From an uncultured Porphyromonadaceae bacterium (GTDB taxonomy: Bacteria; Bacteroidota; Bacteroidia; Bacteroidales; Muribaculaceae), in assembly GCA_902461565.1 (NCBI GenBank), contig CABPYL010000001.1, forward strand, positions 62,001-126,000: 64,000 nt of DNA, in the 5' to 3' direction. Under the pieces are notes generated by a model. That model did no database searches, was not told where the DNA came from, and was given only the letters and a program-made list of their open reading frames with translations. A program made the translations under genes and the position numbers. Below are positions 17,084-24,260 of the stretch, in pieces (position 1 is the stretch's first letter; the number at the start of each line of letters is the position of its first letter).

Positions 17084-17992
17084 ATGAAATTCGCTAAATT
17101 ATATACCGTGCTTGCGGCTGCTGTCGCCATTGCAGGATTCTCTTCCTGCAGCGAGAACACCGATCCGCAATACCACGAGCCGAACGCAGCGTCGTTCAAA
17201 ATATACACTCCGTCGTTCCAGAACGATTACTACGAACTGACGGACAACGGCACGTTCGACATCACACTCAACGGCCAGCCCGATTATGGCTTCTCTGCTG
17301 TTACCCAGTACCGTCTGCAGGTAGCTGTTGTTGATGATTTCTCCAGCTACGAGACCCTTATTCCAACAGGTACCGGCACACACTCGCAGATGACCTTCAA
17401 GGAATCCGACCTCGCAATGGCTCTGTGCAAGCTCCACGGCGTTGAATCCGCCGACCAGTATGTGGACCTCGGCGAACAGAAGGTCTATCTCCGTGGTCAG
17501 GCATTCATCAGCGGTATTGAAAGCAGTAATGTGATTACATCCAATGTAACATCGCTCAACCGCGTGCAGGGATATCTCAAACTGCCTATCCCCGGCGTTA
17601 TCTACGTTATCGGTAACTACGTAGGCGACTGGATCGGCCCGGAAGCCGCCAATGCCGACAAACTTGCTCCCTATACTCTGTCGGAGAACGCCGACGAAAT
17701 CGACAGCAAGAAGTATTACGGTACAATCGACTTTACCGCCGACAACTGTATCTTCCGTTTCTACACCGCACTTGAAGGCTGGGATGCCAACTCCTACGGA
17801 TGCTCGGGCGGTACCGATTCCGATACTCCTGTGGAATTCCCCGACTTCGTCGCCGGCTCTACACTCGACCACGGTCTTGCTGCTACCAAGGACTCCTTCA
17901 GCTTCCCCAACTACTCCGGCAAGCTCCACATCTTCGTCGACCTCTCCAACTCATCCGAACCCAAGGTGGTAATCACTGCGGTTGCCGATTAA
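17084..17992 (+). CDS. SusE-like outer-membrane starch-binding lipoprotein
   Basis: A 302-residue lipoprotein (lipobox FSSC, C22). The N-terminal Ig-like region (SFKIYTPSFQNDYYELTDNGTFDITLNGQPDYGFS) is the pattern of SusE-type proteins. The C-terminal part starting YVIGNYVGDWIGPE and ending KLHIFVDLSNSSEPKVVITAV resembles SusE/SusF carbohydrate-binding modules. It is shorter than SusE of B. thetaiotaomicron, with room for one binding module after the Ig domain. Third gene of the operon, 25 bases after the susD-like gene. Confidence 0.8.
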   Translation: MKFAKLYTVLAAAVAIAGFSSCSENTDPQYHEPNAASFKIYTPSFQNDYYELTDNGTFDITLNGQPDYGFSAVTQYRLQVAVVDDFSSYETLIPTGTGTHSQMTFKESDLAMALCKLHGVESADQYVDLGEQKVYLRGQAFISGIESSNVITSNVTSLNRVQGYLKLPIPGVIYVIGNYVGDWIGPEAANADKLAPYTLSENADEIDSKKYYGTIDFTADNCIFRFYTALEGWDANSYGCSGGTDSDTPVEFPDFVAGSTLDHGLAATKDSFSFPNYSGKLHIFVDLSNSSEPKVVITAVAD

Positions 17993-18017
17993 TTAACGAA
18001 TATAGCATAATACAGAT

Positions 18018-19502
18018 ATGAAAAATTATCCCGTTATAGCTCTGGCGGCACTCGCAGGATTGTTCCTCGCTTCTTGCGAATCCTACGATCTGCCTAATCC
18101 CCCGGCCCAGAGCAATCCCGATCTGGGTGTATACGACTCCCAGACCCTTGCCTTCACCTCGGTGATGGGCAGTACGGTGGACCTTCCCGCACTTAAAGCG
18201 GCAGAGCGCCCTGTGGACATGTTCAACGTTACCTACGAACCGCTCCCCGCGCCTTACAAACTTCAGCCCCTTGCCGAATTTTCGGCAACTGACGCATATT
18301 CCGCCGACAAGACTGTCAGTCTGCCAATGAGTGTCGATTCAACCGGTATGGCTTATCTGCCGGTAGCCGAGGTACAGGCCGCCTTCAACCAGCTTATAAG
18401 CAAGAGTCCCGATGCAAAGGATATCTACCTCCGGGTAGCTGCCTACGCCGTTAACGGCACCAGCAGCGTACGCCTCGGCGGCAAGGACCAGTATTACTTC
18501 AATGGTGTTGTCAACGTGAAGCCTTGCCCGCAGGAGAACATTATTGAGGACGGATATTACCTTGTAGGTTCCTTCTGCGACTGGAATGTGGAGAACGGTA
18601 TTGCTTTCACACAGATCGAGGATGGCAATCCCTACGACCATCCTGAATTTATGGTCAAGATCGATGTTACGGCTGCTCAGGCCAGCGAAGGTTACATGTG
18701 GAAAGTAGTTCCCAAGTCGGCATTCGAGGCCGGTACATGGGCAGGCGCTTACGGCGCTGTGGTAGGCGACAGCAACCTCAGCGGAAGCCTCGTGGCTGCT
18801 CCCGAAGCCGAAACCGAAGCTGGAACCATCACTCAGGAAGGTCCGTACATCATCAAGATCAACCTCGAGACACTCCGCTACTCCATCGACCAGGCGTTCG
18901 ACTATCTGTGGGTTCCCGGTTTCGGCTCCTCCACATCTAACTTCGACAGGATTATGCGTCTTACCAACACCGGCGATTATATCCACTACGAAGGCACGAT
19001 GCGTCTGAGCAACCGCTTCTGGTTCACAGGCCAGCCCTCGCTGAACGGCGTGAACTATCGTCCCGACGGCGACCAGGAAGACAACGACGGTGTGCTCTCC
19101 GGCAAGATGATCTACGACGTTACTTCCACCGCTACAATGAAGGTGCCCACTGCCGGACTGTACTATATTCAGGCAAACATCATCGATATGACCTGGAAAG
19201 CTACTCCCATTCCTGTGCTTAACCTCGTTGGCGCGTTCAACGGCTGGAACGAAAAGACCGCTCCCGCTCTCACCCCCAACAGCCAGAAGACAGTCTGGAC
19301 TATTACCGAAACCTTTGCCGAGGCTGGCGAATTCAAGGTATGTGTAAACAACGCATGGACTTTGAGCTACGGCACACAGGACGGCACGTTCAACAGCGTA
19401 TGGCAGAATGCCGGCAATTACAAGATTGAGGAGCCCGGCACATATGAAATCAGCTTCCATTTCGATGTATTCCCCAACTACGTCAGCGTAGTGAAGAAAT
19501 AA
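18018..19502 (+). CDS. SusF/SusE-like multidomain starch-binding lipoprotein
   Basis: A 494-residue lipoprotein (lipobox FLASC, C20). An N-terminal SusE-type Ig-like region is followed by repeated beta modules. Recognisable module starts are YYLVGSFCDWNVENG (about residue 180) and LNLVGAFNGWNEKTAPALT (about 400), with an intermediate module around 290-390 (DYLWVPGFGSSTSNFDRIMRLTNTGDYIHYEGTM). The G-x-F-x-x-W pattern is typical of SusE/SusF starch-binding domains. Last gene of the operon; a strong terminator follows 21 bases later. I infer that it holds alpha-glucans at the cell surface. Confidence 0.82.
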   Translation: MKNYPVIALAALAGLFLASCESYDLPNPPAQSNPDLGVYDSQTLAFTSVMGSTVDLPALKAAERPVDMFNVTYEPLPAPYKLQPLAEFSATDAYSADKTVSLPMSVDSTGMAYLPVAEVQAAFNQLISKSPDAKDIYLRVAAYAVNGTSSVRLGGKDQYYFNGVVNVKPCPQENIIEDGYYLVGSFCDWNVENGIAFTQIEDGNPYDHPEFMVKIDVTAAQASEGYMWKVVPKSAFEAGTWAGAYGAVVGDSNLSGSLVAAPEAETEAGTITQEGPYIIKINLETLRYSIDQAFDYLWVPGFGSSTSNFDRIMRLTNTGDYIHYEGTMRLSNRFWFTGQPSLNGVNYRPDGDQEDNDGVLSGKMIYDVTSTATMKVPTAGLYYIQANIIDMTWKATPIPVLNLVGAFNGWNEKTAPALTPNSQKTVWTITETFAEAGEFKVCVNNAWTLSYGTQDGTFNSVWQNAGNYKIEEPGTYEISFHFDVFPNYVSVVKK

Positions 19503-19522
19503 CATCGCATAGAACCATATTC

Positions 19523-19555
19523 AAGAACCGCATCCTTCCCGGGTGCGGTTCTTTT
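19523..19555 (+). terminator. Terminator of the susCDEF-type operon
   Basis: Stem AAGAACCGCA/TGCGGTTCTT (19523-19532 and 19544-19553), 11-base loop, followed by T residues. It lies 21 bases after the last gene. Confidence 0.9.
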
Positions 19556-19660
19556 TATGTATTTTAGTGTGTCGTGGACATCTGAATCTGTTTTGCCTGC
19601 CGGTAATATGATTGCGGCCGAGACCGCGATAGTGTTAAAAAGAGGCTATGTCAAAACAAA

Positions 19661-19700
19661 CTGCACTCCAGAAGTTTTTTGTCTAACTTTTGGGGTGCAG
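19661..19700. repeat. Palindrome resembling paired insertion-sequence ends
   Basis: CTGCACTCCAGAAG (19661-19674) faces CTTTTGGGGTGCAG (19687-19700) with 12 of 14 bases complementary and a 12-base centre. Each arm read outward-in (ACTGCACCCCAAAAGTTAGACA type) looks like the terminal repeat of IS3-family elements as I remember them. There is no transposase between the arms, so it may be a solo scar, a tiny MITE, or simply a bidirectional terminator. Confidence 0.4.
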
Positions 19701-19703
19701 TTC

Positions 19704-19734
19704 ATTACGAGGGGAATTTCATTATCCTCGTAAT
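19704..19734 (-). terminator. Hairpin after the small membrane protein gene
   Basis: Perfect 9-bp stem ATTACGAGG/CCTCGTAAT (19704-19712, 19726-19734) with a 13-base loop, three bases after the stop codon on the minus strand. No good T run follows directly. Confidence 0.6.
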
Positions 19735-19737
19735 TCA

Positions 19738-19968
19738 TCAATCGTTGTACTTTTGGATTGTGTCAATCCGTTTCGAGAACCATTTGTAAATGAAATAGAA
19801 TCCGGCAAACATAAATACACCGAGAATAAATTTGGATGATTTGGTCAGCATATCATGCTCACGCAGATATAGATTACACAGTGCAATAACTGCTCCATAC
19901 AGTCCGGCCATCAACAGCAAAATGAGCAAAGCTGAAATGGCTTTCTTTGCTACTGGATTGAGTTTCAT
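19738..19968 (-). CDS. Small two-helix membrane protein, function unknown
   Basis: A 76-residue protein with two hydrophobic segments (ISALLILLLMAGLYGAVIALC about 10-30; FILGVFMFAGFYFIYKWF about 46-63) and charged ends (MKLNPVAKK, SKRIDTIQKYND). I do not recognise a family. Its start overlaps the HU stop by four bases (ATGA), so translation is coupled to the DNA-binding protein. That linkage makes it a real gene rather than a chance frame. Confidence 0.7.
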   Translation of the reverse strand: MKLNPVAKKAISALLILLLMAGLYGAVIALCNLYLREHDMLTKSSKFILGVFMFAGFYFIYKWFSKRIDTIQKYND

Positions 19969-20243
19969 TTTCTTGCGACTTCCTCTTTGAAAGAGTTGGC
20001 GGGTTTGAACACCGGAATGTTGTGAGCTGGGATTATGATAGTGGTATTCTTGCTGATATTGCGTGCAGTCTTCTCAGCGCGTGTCTTTACGGTGAAGGAG
20101 CCGAAGCCACGGAGATATACGTTTTCGCCGTGAGCAAGGCTATCCTTTACTACGGTCATAAACAGCTCTACTACCGAGAGAACTGCAGCTTTATCGATGC
20201 CACTTGTCTTGGCTATCTCGTTAACTATATCTGTTTTAGTCAT
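19965..20243 (-). CDS. HU-family DNA-binding protein
   Basis: A 92-residue HU/IHF protein: MTKTDIVNEIAKTSGIDKAAVLSVVELFMTVVKDSL (helices), ENVYLRGFGSFTVKTR, and the DNA-binding arm ending PAHNIPVFKPANSFKEEV. It bends DNA as a dimer. Overlapping by four bases with the downstream membrane-protein gene is unusual for a HU gene. A -7 box TAATTTTG lies 32 bases upstream. Confidence 0.95.
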   Translation of the reverse strand: MTKTDIVNEIAKTSGIDKAAVLSVVELFMTVVKDSLAHGENVYLRGFGSFTVKTRAEKTARNISKNTTIIIPAHNIPVFKPANSFKEEVARK

Positions 20244-20274
20244 ATCGTCTTGAATTTGATAAGTTTTACGAACA

Positions 20275-20282
20275 CAAAATTA
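20275..20282 (-). promoter_or_regulatory. -7 box of the HU gene
   Basis: Minus-strand TAATTTTG fits TAnnTTTG, 31 bases before the start codon. It follows the terminator of the DUF4855 gene, so HU has its own promoter. Confidence 0.5.
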
Positions 20283-20355
20283 CTAAATATCCGTGAATTT
20301 CGGTACGATAGTTTCCCATCGGCGCCTTTTGTCGGCCGAAATTTTTGACAAAAAG

Positions 20356-20396
20356 AGGAGGCTGCGTCATAAACCTTTATTACGACACAGCCTCCT
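20356..20396 (-). terminator. Terminator of the DUF4855 gene
   Basis: Stem AGGAGGCTG/CAGCCTCCT (20356-20364, 20388-20396) continues with two mismatches to 20372/20380. On the minus strand it is followed by CTTTTTG. It lies 16 bases after the stop codon. Confidence 0.85.
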
Positions 20397-20412
20397 TGCT
20401 GTTTTAATAGTG

Positions 20413-21531
20413 TCAGTTTCTATCTTTTTTGTTGCCGAGGTTGTTGCGGCGGTTGGCGATGAAATGGCACAGGCGGTCCATAATGGCCTGGTTTTCCGGA
20501 CTCGGGTTCTGAACCATGTCCAGGAACATATGGCTACCTGTGTAATAGGCGATAGGAGCCTTTGCAAAAACACTGTCGCGCTCGTAGGCGTCGATGTAAG
20601 CCTGCATGCGATACTGGCGCGGTAGAACGGTATCCTGAGAGAGTGCGTGCTCGTCGCATTCGAATTCCACACCCATGTTGTGTGCCTTTGCGAATTTTAC
20701 GGCCTCTGTCAGACGAGAGTCGGGGATATCGTCGTGGAAGAAATGGTTTGGCTGCTGATAGGCGGCATCGAAACCAAGCTCTTCCCATCGGTCGGCTCCC
20801 GGAGCGTTGAAGTAGGGAATCCAGATAAAATCGAGGCCTTTTTCGTGGATGTAGTCTTTGATCTGTTTGGGAAAGTCGTTGGTATGTACCATGTCCTCGT
20901 CAATCCAGTAGATTGCGTAGAAGTCGAGGTTGTCATAGTTTCCTTTCTTAAAGCGGTCGCACAGCTGGTCGATGAACCATCGCAAGGCTGTTTTCTGGTC
21001 TTCCACATTGTTGAAGTCGAGTTTTTTACCGTCAAGTTCTCCCCAGTCGGTCTGTTTTGCCAAGGGAACGATGGCGGTAAGGGCCACTTTATGCCTGAAG
21101 CCCGGATCGCCTATCTGTTCTTTCTTTTTACCTATAACTTTGTTGAGTGCGTCGAGTGATTTGCCTTTTTCGAAGATGCGGTCCAGATACCATTCCCATA
21201 CCTGGCGTGTGGCGTTGATGGAGTCATAGCCTGGCGATAGCTGAGCTCCGCGTCCGTCCTTGAATTCGAGGAACAGATAGCCGTCGAAAATCCAGTCTTC
21301 GGTGCCGTCGGCGAATTTGTGGGTTACATAAGGTTCGAATTGGTCTTCGGTCCAGTCGATACGATGTGCGCCGCCTTGGTAAATCAGTGCGAGGTCGCGC
21401 ACTTTGTCATATTTAAGAAATGCTGAATCGACGGCGGTGCTGTCGTTGCCGTCACCTTTCTGGCCGTTGCCGCCGCAGGAAAACATGGATGCGGCAAGAG
21501 CGATTGCAAGGAATGCTGTGTATTTTTTCAT
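20413..21531 (-). CDS. DUF4855 lipoprotein, putative glycan-active
   Basis: A 372-residue lipoprotein (lipobox SMFSC, C19) of the DUF4855 family: YDKVRDLALIYQGGAHRIDWTEDQFEPYVTHKF and GYLFLEFKDGRGAQLSPGYDSINA are family-typical. The core alternates strand and helix like a TIM barrel. Acidic clusters such as YWIDEDMVHTND and GVEFECDEHAL are candidate active-site regions (inference). No enzymatic activity is established that I know of. It is in its own transcription unit, with a TAACTTTG -7 box upstream and terminators on both sides, next to the GH13 amylase. Confidence 0.85.
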   Translation of the reverse strand: MKKYTAFLAIALAASMFSCGGNGQKGDGNDSTAVDSAFLKYDKVRDLALIYQGGAHRIDWTEDQFEPYVTHKFADGTEDWIFDGYLFLEFKDGRGAQLSPGYDSINATRQVWEWYLDRIFEKGKSLDALNKVIGKKKEQIGDPGFRHKVALTAIVPLAKQTDWGELDGKKLDFNNVEDQKTALRWFIDQLCDRFKKGNYDNLDFYAIYWIDEDMVHTNDFPKQIKDYIHEKGLDFIWIPYFNAPGADRWEELGFDAAYQQPNHFFHDDIPDSRLTEAVKFAKAHNMGVEFECDEHALSQDTVLPRQYRMQAYIDAYERDSVFAKAPIAYYTGSHMFLDMVQNPSPENQAIMDRLCHFIANRRNNLGNKKDRN

Positions 21532-21553
21532 AGTGGATGTTAAGATATTTGCG

Positions 21554-21561
21554 CAAAGTTA
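21554..21561 (-). promoter_or_regulatory. -7 box of the DUF4855 gene
   Basis: Minus-strand TAACTTTG, full match to TAnnTTTG, 23 bases before the start codon. The -33 region is weak. Confidence 0.55.
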
Positions 21562-21670
21562 AGAAATTTTATTTGTAAATCTCGAAAATTTTAAAAGATT
21601 TTACAGTTGCTTTCTTAATTTCTTAAATATATCTGATAGGTGTTAGTGCATATGCTCTATGTCGCAAAAA

Positions 21671-21694
21671 GAAGACCCCGGTGCCGGGGCCTTC
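21671..21694 (-). terminator. Terminator of the GH13 amylase gene
   Basis: Stem GAAG-CCCCGG / CCGGGG-CTTC with one A-C mismatch (21671-21694), followed on the minus strand by TTTTTGCG. It separates the amylase from the DUF4855 gene. Confidence 0.9.
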
Positions 21695-21734
21695 GATATT
21701 GTTGTATTTCTGCAGTAGAGAGGGATGATGACTG

Positions 21735-23159
21735 TTATTCAGCGTACAGGATATATGTTGCAAGTGGTGCAAGTTTTCCTGTGAGCAAGCCTTTTGCTAC
21801 TTTGAACTCGTTGCCGCTTACGGCATCGGTGTATTTGCCGTCGGGGAGAGCAGTGGCGAGTTTGATTTTCTGGTCTTTACCGGAGAAATTTACAAGAGCG
21901 GCGCCTTGAGTACCGCGCTCAACCATCCCGACAGCCCCGTTATCGCTGAATTCAAGCTTCTCGGGCTGGCCGCTCATATCGTGGCGGAACTTGTTGGCTG
22001 CCACAACCTGTGGACGCATGAAATCGGCATTGCCGCGGTTGCCTATGCGGTTTGTACCCCAGTAGTTCTCGCGGGTGCTGCCTTCGGGACGGCTGAAAAA
22101 CAGAGGACGGCCGGTTGCGCGCGATGTCAGGAATACCCATCCGGCAACAATCTGGTCGTCGGTGAGACCGGCCGATTCGTGGGCGTTGCAGTAGGTATCG
22201 TGGCTCTCGACCCATGTTACAAGAGCCTCGGGTGCCGACGGATGGTGCCAGTCGGCAAGGTCCTCCGCACGGGCATCGCCTTTTTCAAGCACACTACGCA
22301 GAGCGTGGCCGTAGGCACTGGCGGTAAGATCCATGTAATCGTCGTACTCCGTTTCCTTTACGTTGCGGTCCTGAAGTACTTCGCCGTAGATGTAGAGACT
22401 GTCCGGCATAAGCAGCGACAGGCCTTTTACACCTTCGCGGCCAGTGGCTATATCCCAGAAATTGTTGCGCGTGGCTTTGGCGTCCAATGGATCGGAGGGG
22501 AGGCCGATATGCTTGGCGGTGTCATAGCGGAAGCCGCGGGCGCCGAGGTTGATCAGATCGTTTACGTATTGCAGATAGTAGTATTGGAAATCGGGATTCT
22601 CCGTATTCACGTCGGGCAGACCGCCCATCTTGCCTGTGGTGCACTGGTAGCGGTCGTTGTAGTCAACGATATCATTGAAACCATTGGCGTGGAACAGGTT
22701 CTCGTGTCCTCCGACGGCATTGTCTAGGTCGGGTAGAACAGCGGTGTGGTCTACGGCGGTGTGGTTTGGAAGTACGTCCACAATCACGCGTACGCCGTAT
22801 TTATACGCGCTGTCGCACATTGCCTTGAAGTCGTCGCGGGTACCAAGCATGTAGTTGCCTATCTTCCAGTCGGTGGGCTGATAATAGTAGTACCATTTAC
22901 CCATTACGCTGTCGCCGGGTTTACTGAATAGTGCCCGTCCGCCGTTGTCACCTACATAGCAAGCCTGAACCGGGGATGTCTGCACAAAGTCGTAGCCGGC
23001 GTCGGCAATAGCTTTCATATTGTTGGCAATGGTGTCCAGGCTCCATGTCCATGCGTGGAGGATAATCTTGTCCTGTTCGGAAGCTGCCCTGGGGGCTGCG
23101 AACATCGGTGCGGCCATGGCAATGGCTGCAGCAGTACAAAACAGTTTGGTTATGTTCAT
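21735..23159 (-). CDS. Secreted alpha-amylase (GH13)
   Basis: A 474-residue GH13 enzyme with a signal peptide (ends PMFAAPRAA) and no lipobox. Conserved regions are in order: VIVDVLPNHT, the nucleophile D213 in GFRYDTAKH, the acid/base E260 in YIYGEVLQ, and D321 in WVESHDTYCN. The start QDKIILHAWTWSLDTIANNMKAIADAGYDFVQTSPVQ is like bacterial periplasmic or secreted amylases. It probably cuts internal alpha-1,4 bonds of starch or maltodextrins. It has its own terminator. Its promoter region (23180-23220) has a palindrome over a -7-like box. It faces the SusCDEF-type operon and likely serves it. Confidence 0.93.
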   Translation of the reverse strand: MNITKLFCTAAAIAMAAPMFAAPRAASEQDKIILHAWTWSLDTIANNMKAIADAGYDFVQTSPVQACYVGDNGGRALFSKPGDSVMGKWYYYYQPTDWKIGNYMLGTRDDFKAMCDSAYKYGVRVIVDVLPNHTAVDHTAVLPDLDNAVGGHENLFHANGFNDIVDYNDRYQCTTGKMGGLPDVNTENPDFQYYYLQYVNDLINLGARGFRYDTAKHIGLPSDPLDAKATRNNFWDIATGREGVKGLSLLMPDSLYIYGEVLQDRNVKETEYDDYMDLTASAYGHALRSVLEKGDARAEDLADWHHPSAPEALVTWVESHDTYCNAHESAGLTDDQIVAGWVFLTSRATGRPLFFSRPEGSTRENYWGTNRIGNRGNADFMRPQVVAANKFRHDMSGQPEKLEFSDNGAVGMVERGTQGAALVNFSGKDQKIKLATALPDGKYTDAVSGNEFKVAKGLLTGKLAPLATYILYAE

Positions 23160-23190
23160 TATGTACAGTTTTAAAATATCACAAATCAGC

Positions 23191-23219
23191 CGGGATTTTC
23201 CCGACGCGCTAAGTTAGCG
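23191..23219 (-). promoter_or_regulatory. Two palindromes at the amylase promoter
   Basis: CGGGA/TCCCG with a 3-base centre (23191-23203) and CGCTAA/TTAGCG with a one-base centre (23207-23219). On the minus strand the second one contains TAACTTAG (23209-23216), one base from the TAnnTTTG -7 consensus, 50 bases before the start. The layout suggests an operator, but no regulator is known. Confidence 0.4.
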
Positions 23220-23308
23220 ATTTTCTTTCATAACAGCGCATTGTAGGCAAGATAAAATTTTAATCGATGCAAAAAAAGAACAGTATATGCCGGACAGGGC
23301 AAAATGAC

Positions 23309-23338
23309 AACGGGGCCGAGCGTATGCGCGACCCCGTT
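23309..23338 (-). terminator. Hairpin between the PUL and the amylase
   Basis: AACGGGG/CCCCGTT (23309-23315, 23332-23338) with a 16-base loop, 20 bases after the stop of the SusE/F-like gene. Minus-strand continuation is GTCATTTTG, a short T run. It marks the likely end of the second PUL transcript. Confidence 0.65.
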
Positions 23339-23358
23339 GTTGCTATAGATGGTGGATA

Positions 23359-24240
23359 TTATTTTATATATACTTTACGCACAGATGTACCGCGACGTTC
23401 GATATAAAGACCTTGTTCGGGATTGGCGATTTTCATGCCCTGAAGGGTGTAATACTCTGCGGGGGCGTTGTCTGCTGTTTCAACGTCGTCTACGCTTGTA
23501 GAGGCATCGTATACGGCGAGAATCATGGCTTCGCTGTCGAAAACAAGCACGCCTTCGATAAGGTCGTCGGCGAATGCCATGTTGCCGTGGCCCTTGCCGG
23601 GCATCATGGTGTAGATCTGTCCGGCTTTCATGTCCATAACCTCGGTAGTATATTCGGGGTTCCAGCCATCGGCCGAAATTTTGAAGGAACAGTCCGCTGT
23701 ACCGCGGATAACGGCAGACTTATATGTGAATACTTTACCTGTTTCATCAGCAGTGAAGCGGTAGTCGTCTTTGAACTGCCAGCTGTTGACCTCGCCCACG
23801 AAGAAGAGATCCGGGATTATCACTACGGGTTTGTCGCCTCCGCCGTCAGTAGAAATGACAAGTAGCATTTTGTTGGTATCGATAGTCATGTGATATTTGC
23901 CGGCGGGAAGATCCCAGCAGTAATCCGATGTTCCGTATTCCATCGGGTTCTCGCCCACAACCGGGACAGTACCCCAGTCGGGAGCCACATAGCGGTGTGC
24001 GTTGAACGAATCCCAGTCGTTGGCTTCGGCCAGACGATCGACAAAGCCGAAACTCTTCTTGCTGTCGAAATCGGCGTTATATTCAAAAACACCGTCGGAC
24101 GTTTTGTTAAGTTCGATACCAAGAGTGGTATCCCATCCGCCGGCGGGTTCCCCTATGATCCATAGACGGTCGGCAACAACGGCACTTGCCGATGCGGAAA
24201 TAGCAAAGACAGCTAATGCTGATAATAATAATTTTTTCAT
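23359..24240 (-). CDS. SusE/F-like secreted glycan-binding protein with T9SS-like tail
   Basis: A 293-residue protein with a Sec signal peptide (ends SASASAVVA) and no lipobox. There are two tandem beta modules: DRLWIIGEPAGGWDTTLGIELNKT... (about 23-135) and DLFFVGEVNSWQFKDDYRFTADETG... (about 145-250). Both have the G-x-x-x-x-W start of SusE/SusF starch-binding domains. The last 30 residues (YYTLQGMKIANPEQGLYIERRG then VRKVYIK) match the short C-terminal sorting-type tail common in Prevotella and Muribaculaceae secreted proteins. It is the last gene of the HTCS-linked PUL, 20 bases after the GH2 gene. Confidence 0.75.
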   Translation of the reverse strand: MKKLLLSALAVFAISASASAVVADRLWIIGEPAGGWDTTLGIELNKTSDGVFEYNADFDSKKSFGFVDRLAEANDWDSFNAHRYVAPDWGTVPVVGENPMEYGTSDYCWDLPAGKYHMTIDTNKMLLVISTDGGGDKPVVIIPDLFFVGEVNSWQFKDDYRFTADETGKVFTYKSAVIRGTADCSFKISADGWNPEYTTEVMDMKAGQIYTMMPGKGHGNMAFADDLIEGVLVFDSEAMILAVYDASTSVDDVETADNAPAEYYTLQGMKIANPEQGLYIERRGTSVRKVYIK

Positions 24241-24260
24241 AATGTATGGTTTTAGTTGGA

